Of a stretch of DNA of 64,000 bases, positions 60,406 to 64,000 are shown in pieces. A model generated the notes under the pieces. That model searched no databases and had not been told where the DNA came from. It saw nothing but the letters and a program-made list of their open reading frames with translations. The DNA comes from Klebsiella pneumoniae (lineage in GTDB: Bacteria; Pseudomonadota; Gammaproteobacteria; Enterobacterales; Enterobacteriaceae), in assembly GCF_000742135.1 (NCBI RefSeq), contig NZ_KN046818.1, positions 930,841 through 994,840 of the forward strand. Direction: 5' to 3'. Each line of letters begins with the position of its first letter. The stretch's first letter is position 1. The position numbers were made by a program, and so were the translations under genes.

Positions 60406-60545
60406 TGCAGGTCGTCAACTCATTACGTAGCGCTAAACAGCGCCACCCGGATTGCCAGCTGGTTAAACGCAAAGGGCGGCTGTACGTTATCTGTAAGAGC
60501 AACCCCCGCTTCAAAGCGGTACAGGGGCGCAAAAAACGCCGTTAA
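60405..60545 (+). CDS. rpmJ2: 50S ribosomal protein L36 type B (zinc-independent paralogue, YkgO)
   Basis: A 46-aa protein starting [20 protein letters not shown] and ending AVQGRKKRR. It lacks the zinc-ribbon pattern of type A L36. Either of two adjacent ATGs (60402 or 60405) could be used; the second gives the E. coli YkgO length. It is translationally coupled to rpmE2, and both fall under the Zur box. The stop codon region overlaps that of the convergent GNAT gene by 4 bp. Confidence 0.93.
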   Translation: MQVVNSLRSAKQRHPDCQLVKRKGRLYVICKSNPRFKAVQGRKKRR

Positions 60546-61240
60546 CGGAAACTCTCCAGCGAGCGGCGCTGTTGGCCGTCGGCGGTAAAATTGTCGGCGG
60601 CCAGCCATTGGCGCATGGTGTAATCCAGCTCCGGCCATTCGCCGTCTATCACCGAAAACCAGTCCGTGTCCCGGTTGTGTCCTTTACTCACCAGCGCCTG
60701 GCGAAAACGTCCTTCGTACTGAAACCCCAGCCGCCTTGCCGCCCGGGCTGATGGGATATTAAGACTGTTGCATTTCCATTCATAGCGACGGTAGCCGAGC
60801 GTATCAAAGACATACTGCATCAACAGCCAGTGCGCTTCGGTGGCCATGGCCGTTCGGCTCAGTAACGGTGAAAAATGCACATGCCCCACCTCTACCACAC
60901 CGTGAGCGATATCGATACGCATTAACGCCAGCGAGCCGACCGCTTTCCCTCGCTGCTGGTCAACGACGGCAAAATGAATCGGGTCTGCCAGCGTGGCGAC
61001 CTGCTCCACCCAGGCACTGAATTCTGCAAGGTTGCTCTCAGGTTCACGCAGCAGCCACGTCCAGCTGCGGGCGTCTGGCGCCAGCTGGTGAGCGGCGAAC
61101 AGATCGCTGGCATGAGCAAGAGTCAGCGGTTCGAGTCGACAACGGCTGCCCTGTAATACCTGTCGTGTCGGCCAGGGGCGCGGCTGCCAGTCAGGCAGCG
61201 CGACGCCGAGCGCCTGGCCAAACTGATTATATTCACACAT
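60542..61240 (-). CDS. GNAT family N-acetyltransferase (RimJ/RimL-like)
   Basis: A 232-aa acetyltransferase. The N-terminal part reads [19 protein letters not shown]. The acetyl-CoA region includes [20 protein letters not shown] and is followed by [20 protein letters not shown] and [11 protein letters not shown], characteristic of the RimJ/RimL subgroup. The substrate is unknown. It is divergent from a MocR regulator (61341), which may control it. Confidence 0.88.
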   Translation of the reverse strand: MCEYNQFGQALGVALPDWQPRPWPTRQVLQGSRCRLEPLTLAHASDLFAAHQLAPDARSWTWLLREPESNLAEFSAWVEQVATLADPIHFAVVDQQRGKAVGSLALMRIDIAHGVVEVGHVHFSPLLSRTAMATEAHWLLMQYVFDTLGYRRYEWKCNSLNIPSARAARRLGFQYEGRFRQALVSKGHNRDTDWFSVIDGEWPELDYTMRQWLAADNFTADGQQRRSLESFR

Positions 61241-61340
61241 TGCGGTTTCCTTATTGGGGATTTACAGGCAGCGTACGCGCTCGCTGGTTCCATAAAAAGT
61301 GCCATTAGAGTATGTTTTTATGGGGCCACGAGGGGGCAAA

Positions 61341-62792
61341 ATGAATATACCGGACGAGGGGTTTTTTACGCTGTTGACGCAGGGGATGCGGAACCGCACG
61401 GTCGAAACCTTACAGCGCGCCCTTTACCACACCTTACGTGACGCTATCCTGCAGGGAACCCTGACGGCCCGCTGCCGTTTACCCGGATCGCGGGTGATGG
61501 CCGAACGGCTACACCTGTCGCGGAATACGGTCAATGCCGCACTGGAACAGCTGGCGCTGGAGGGGTACCTGACACGGAGCCGTCAGGGAACGCAGGTGGC
61601 ACCACTCGCCTCCTGCCGCCAGGAGGCGGGTCAGATGCCGCCCGTCGTGCTGCCTGAGCGGCTGCAAAGGCTGCCAGCCGCGATGCGCCGCGACTCACCG
61701 ACGCTGGCATTTACGCCAGGCATGCCGGCGGTAAACTATTTCCCGCTGCCGCTGTGGCGGCGACTGATGGATAACGTGCTACGCGAAGATGGTAGCGCGC
61801 TGCTGGGTTATGGCGAAGCCGCGGGCGATCCTTTGCTGCGAGAGGCTATCGCTCGTCATCTGGCGCTCTCCCGGGGCATCCGGTGCGATATCCGGCAGAT
61901 CGTCATCACCGAAGGCGCGCTGGAAGGCGTCAACTTATGCGCCTCGCTACTGACCAACCCGGGCGACAGCGTGTGGCTGGAAGAACCGGGGTACCTGGGG
62001 GCGAGGAGTGGCTTTCAGCGGGCGGGACTGCGGGTCAGAGGAATGGCTGTCGACGATGAAGGGATGTGTATTGCCAACGGCGTCGCGGAGCCGCCCCGGC
62101 TCATTTTCACCTCTCCTTCACACCAGTATCCCTGTGGGAGCATCATGAGCGCCGGGCGCCGTCTGGCGCTCGTGGAATATGCCCGCCGGCACGGGGCGTG
62201 GATTGTGGAGGATGACTACGACAGCGAGTTTCGCCATAGCGGAGAACCGATCCCGGCGATGCTGGGAATGGTGCCTGATGCCCCGGTGGTCTATCTCGGC
62301 ACCTTCAGCAAAACGCTGTTTCCGGCGTTGCGTATCGGTTTTATGGTTATGCCGCCCGCGCTGGCGGATGCTGCTCAGGACGCCATTGGCGCGCTGCTGC
62401 GCGGGGGACACCGTGCTGAACAGCGGGCGCTGGCCAGCTTTATCGAGAAGGGACACTATGCGCGCCATCTGGCGGCGATGCGCCGCCTGTACCGTAAACG
62501 TCAGCAACAGCTGCGCGAGGCGCTGGCGCAAGAGATAACCGTGCCGTGCGACGTTCTCGGCGGGGGAGGGGGGATGCACCTGACGGTGGCGATGGAGGGC
62601 GTTAATGACCGGACGCTTGCGCAGCAGGCGCGCCAGTTTCAGCTGGCGCCCGCCGCGTTAAGTCATTTCTATCTCGACCCGCAGCGAGCGCGGAGCGGAC
62701 TGGTGCTTGGGTATGGCAATACCTCTGCTTCTCGCTATCTCCCGGCGCTGCGGACCCTAAATCGCCTTATTGCGCAGCACCGGCGCGCGTGA
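61341..62792 (+). CDS. MocR/PdxR-type GntR-aminotransferase regulator
   Basis: A 483-aa regulator. The winged helix contains [20 protein letters not shown]. The aminotransferase domain carries the PLP Lys in [15 protein letters not shown] and the aromatic/Asn region [12 protein letters not shown]. The start [15 protein letters not shown] at 61341 has GAGGGGG 5 bases upstream; two earlier ATGs lack this. PdxR homologues control pyridoxal phosphate synthesis, but no pdxST genes are near. The divergent acetyltransferase is the natural target. The last 26 bp overlap ylaC on the other strand. Confidence 0.88.
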   Translation: MNIPDEGFFTLLTQGMRNRTVETLQRALYHTLRDAILQGTLTARCRLPGSRVMAERLHLSRNTVNAALEQLALEGYLTRSRQGTQVAPLASCRQEAGQMPPVVLPERLQRLPAAMRRDSPTLAFTPGMPAVNYFPLPLWRRLMDNVLREDGSALLGYGEAAGDPLLREAIARHLALSRGIRCDIRQIVITEGALEGVNLCASLLTNPGDSVWLEEPGYLGARSGFQRAGLRVRGMAVDDEGMCIANGVAEPPRLIFTSPSHQYPCGSIMSAGRRLALVEYARRHGAWIVEDDYDSEFRHSGEPIPAMLGMVPDAPVVYLGTFSKTLFPALRIGFMVMPPALADAAQDAIGALLRGGHRAEQRALASFIEKGHYARHLAAMRRLYRKRQQQLREALAQEITVPCDVLGGGGGMHLTVAMEGVNDRTLAQQARQFQLAPAALSHFYLDPQRARSGLVLGYGNTSASRYLPALRTLNRLIAQHRRA

Positions 62793-63237
62793 GGGTAAAG
62801 ACATCGTAGAAGGAGAGCTCGCCTTTGGTGGCGACCATCTTTTTGAGCTGCGCCTTCTGCTCGCTATCGACGTCTGGCGACTGCAGGATACGGTCGATCA
62901 GCTGCCGGGGGACAAAGCGGGTGTTGTACCATTCCCCGTTGTAGCACACGCGAAAGTCGAGGACATCGATATCCTCGTAGCGATAGCGTGGATAGACGTC
63001 AAAGAAGAAAAAGGCGTTGAACAGAATGAACAGCACCACCAGCAACCAGACCGAGTCTACCAGCGTTTCAGAGCGCAGCATGACCACCAGCGTCGCCAGA
63101 AACGCGGCATACATGGCAACAAACAGTCCCGGATGATTGCGGATAAAACTGATGCTAAAACGCGGGCGATTATCGCGTTTTTCCTGGACGTTGAGTTCGT
63201 CAATGGTGTGAATCAGCAGGCGTTGTATTTCTGTCAT
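62767..63237 (-). CDS. ylaC: Inner-membrane protein YlaC
   Basis: A 156-aa protein with two transmembrane helices ([16 protein letters not shown] and [15 protein letters not shown], about residues 40-80) and a cytoplasmic C-terminal domain. The start [18 protein letters not shown] at 63237 is behind GAGGACC and gives the E. coli length. No function is established. It is downstream of maa in the same direction, as in E. coli. Confidence 0.93.
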   Translation of the reverse strand: MTEIQRLLIHTIDELNVQEKRDNRPRFSISFIRNHPGLFVAMYAAFLATLVVMLRSETLVDSVWLLVVLFILFNAFFFFDVYPRYRYEDIDVLDFRVCYNGEWYNTRFVPRQLIDRILQSPDVDSEQKAQLKKMVATKGELSFYDVFTLTRAGAAQ

Positions 63238-63258
63238 CTTGGTCCTCGAATTCTGCAA

Positions 63259-63298
63259 TGAGCCTGCCGCGCCCGGCGGACCAGGCGCGGCAGGCTCA
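63259..63298. terminator. Very stable 15-bp hairpin between maa and ylaC
   Basis: TGAGCCTGCCGCGCC (63259-63273) pairs perfectly with 63284-63298 around a 10-base loop. On the minus strand it follows maa by about 70 bp and ends about 20 bp before the ylaC start, with no T-run. It may end or stabilise the maa mRNA or control ylaC translation. Confidence 0.6.
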
Positions 63299-63369
63299 GC
63301 CTGAAGGCTATTTTATGTTGCAATATTCTGCGGAGAAAGTAACAGATCAGTTACAGAAAAGCATAACAG

Positions 63370-63936
63370 TTACGGATTTGTCGGCGGAAGGCGCTTAATG
63401 ATCTGTGCCGGGTTACCGCCGACGACGGTACAGGCAGGGACGTCTTTGGTGACCACCGCGCCGGACGCAATGACCGCATTATCGCCAATGGTCACGCCGG
63501 GATTGATCACTGCCCGACCCCCAATCCACACATTGTGGCCAATAGTTACCGGCTTGCCGTATTCCTGGCCGCTATTACGCGCATCGGCGTCCAGCGGATG
63601 AGTGGCGGTATAAATATGGACGCCTGGCGCCAGCATACAGTTATCGCCAATATGGATAGGGCAGACGTCGAGCATCACGCAGTCAAAATTGGCGTAAAAA
63701 CCGGCGCCGAGAAAAATATTATAACCATAGTCGCAGCGAAAGCTTGGCTCGATATACGCATCGCCGGCGCGAGCGAACAGCTCGGCCAGAATATGCTGAC
63801 GTTGTTCCTGGTCATCCGGGGCGGAATGATTATAAGGGTGCAACAACTGTCTGGCGCGCAGGCGATCGGCGCGAAGCGTTGGGTCGCCAGATAAATAGAG
63901 CTCACCGGCGATCATTTTGCGTTTTTCTTCACTCAT
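63370..63936 (-). CDS. maa: Maltose O-acetyltransferase
   Basis: A 188-aa acetyltransferase with a left-handed beta-helix. The N-terminal maltose/galactoside acetyltransferase domain ([20 protein letters not shown]) is followed by hexapeptide repeats ([55 protein letters not shown]). The catalytic His lies in YTATHPLD. It acetylates maltose and other sugars with acetyl-CoA, perhaps as detoxification. Position before ylaC matches E. coli. Confidence 0.95.
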   Translation of the reverse strand: MSEEKRKMIAGELYLSGDPTLRADRLRARQLLHPYNHSAPDDQEQRQHILAELFARAGDAYIEPSFRCDYGYNIFLGAGFYANFDCVMLDVCPIHIGDNCMLAPGVHIYTATHPLDADARNSGQEYGKPVTIGHNVWIGGRAVINPGVTIGDNAVIASGAVVTKDVPACTVVGGNPAQIIKRLPPTNP

Positions 63937-64000
63937 GGGTCTTCCTTATACCTGACTGTTGATGGCCGTAGCAGTATAAAAAAGAAACCGGTTACAGGGT
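63937..64000. other. Window-edge intergenic sequence upstream of maa
   Basis: It contains the maa ribosome binding site (GGAAG on the minus strand) and probably its promoter. No gene is visible before the window ends. Confidence 0.5.

Overview
This window is enterobacterial chromosome, almost certainly from the Klebsiella pneumoniae complex. The evidence is the unbroken Escherichia-like backbone (yajR, cyoABCDE, ampG, yajG, bolA, tig, clpP, clpX, lon, hupB, ppiD, ybaV, fadM, queC, ybaE, cof, decR, mdlA, mdlB, glnK, amtB, tesB, ybaY, ybaZ, ffs, pdeB, ylaC, maa), GC-rich third codon positions, and accessory blocks typical of Klebsiella. Species rank was not resolved. There is no IS element, prophage, integrase, CRISPR array, rRNA or tRNA; the one well supported RNA gene is 4.5S RNA (ffs).

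Layout: (1) 1-10.5 kb. Partial yajR, then an accessory block absent from the E. coli locus. It holds a Gfo/Idh/MocA oxidoreductase and a compact minus-strand operon: AroE-like dehydrogenase, flavoprotein, NIPSNAP protein, paralogous flavoprotein, TIM-barrel isomerase/dehydratase-like protein and aromatic-acid-type MFS transporter. A divergent IclR regulator precedes it. The set looks catabolic, for a shikimate-like or other alicyclic acid; the substrate is unknown. Next to it is the most unusual gene of the window, a 110-aa peptide (10205-10537) with a microcin-type double-glycine leader followed by an almost perfect 11-residue Phe/Trp repeat. (2) 10.8-34.2 kb. Core genes: cytochrome bo3 oxidase, muropeptide permease, the tig/clpP/clpX/lon/hupB/ppiD protein quality-control cluster with sigma-32-type promoters at clpP and lon, fadM with a FadR-like site, queC, and the decR region with a PLP enzyme. 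(3) 34.2-42.5 kb. mdlAB exporter, the nitrogen-regulated glnK-amtB operon (NtrC site and sigma-54 promoter), tesB, ybaY, ybaZ, an unrecognised gene and ffs. (4) 42.5-46.9 kb. Accessory: a small overlapping gene pair behind an AT-rich leader, a MocR regulator/YczE membrane protein pair, and the rcnA/rcnR nickel-cobalt efflux pair with two operator-like sites. (5) 46.9-48.4 kb. The pdeB-type c-di-GMP phosphodiesterase, split by a frameshift in an A-run. (6) 48.7-60.0 kb. A complete galactan-utilisation locus: ABC ATPase, binding protein, two permeases, secreted GH53 galactanase, GH42 beta-galactosidase, an orphan PTS EIIB domain, LamB-like porin and LacI-family regulator. Outer-membrane entry, periplasmic cleavage, ABC uptake and cytoplasmic hydrolysis are all encoded. 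(7) 60.1-64 kb. Zinc-independent L31/L36 paralogues behind a Zur-like box, a GNAT enzyme divergent from a second MocR regulator, ylaC and maa.

Start codons were moved inward from the longest reading frame where ribosome binding site, overlap or family length decided. All functional statements come from reading translated sequence and remembered family features; no database search was run.
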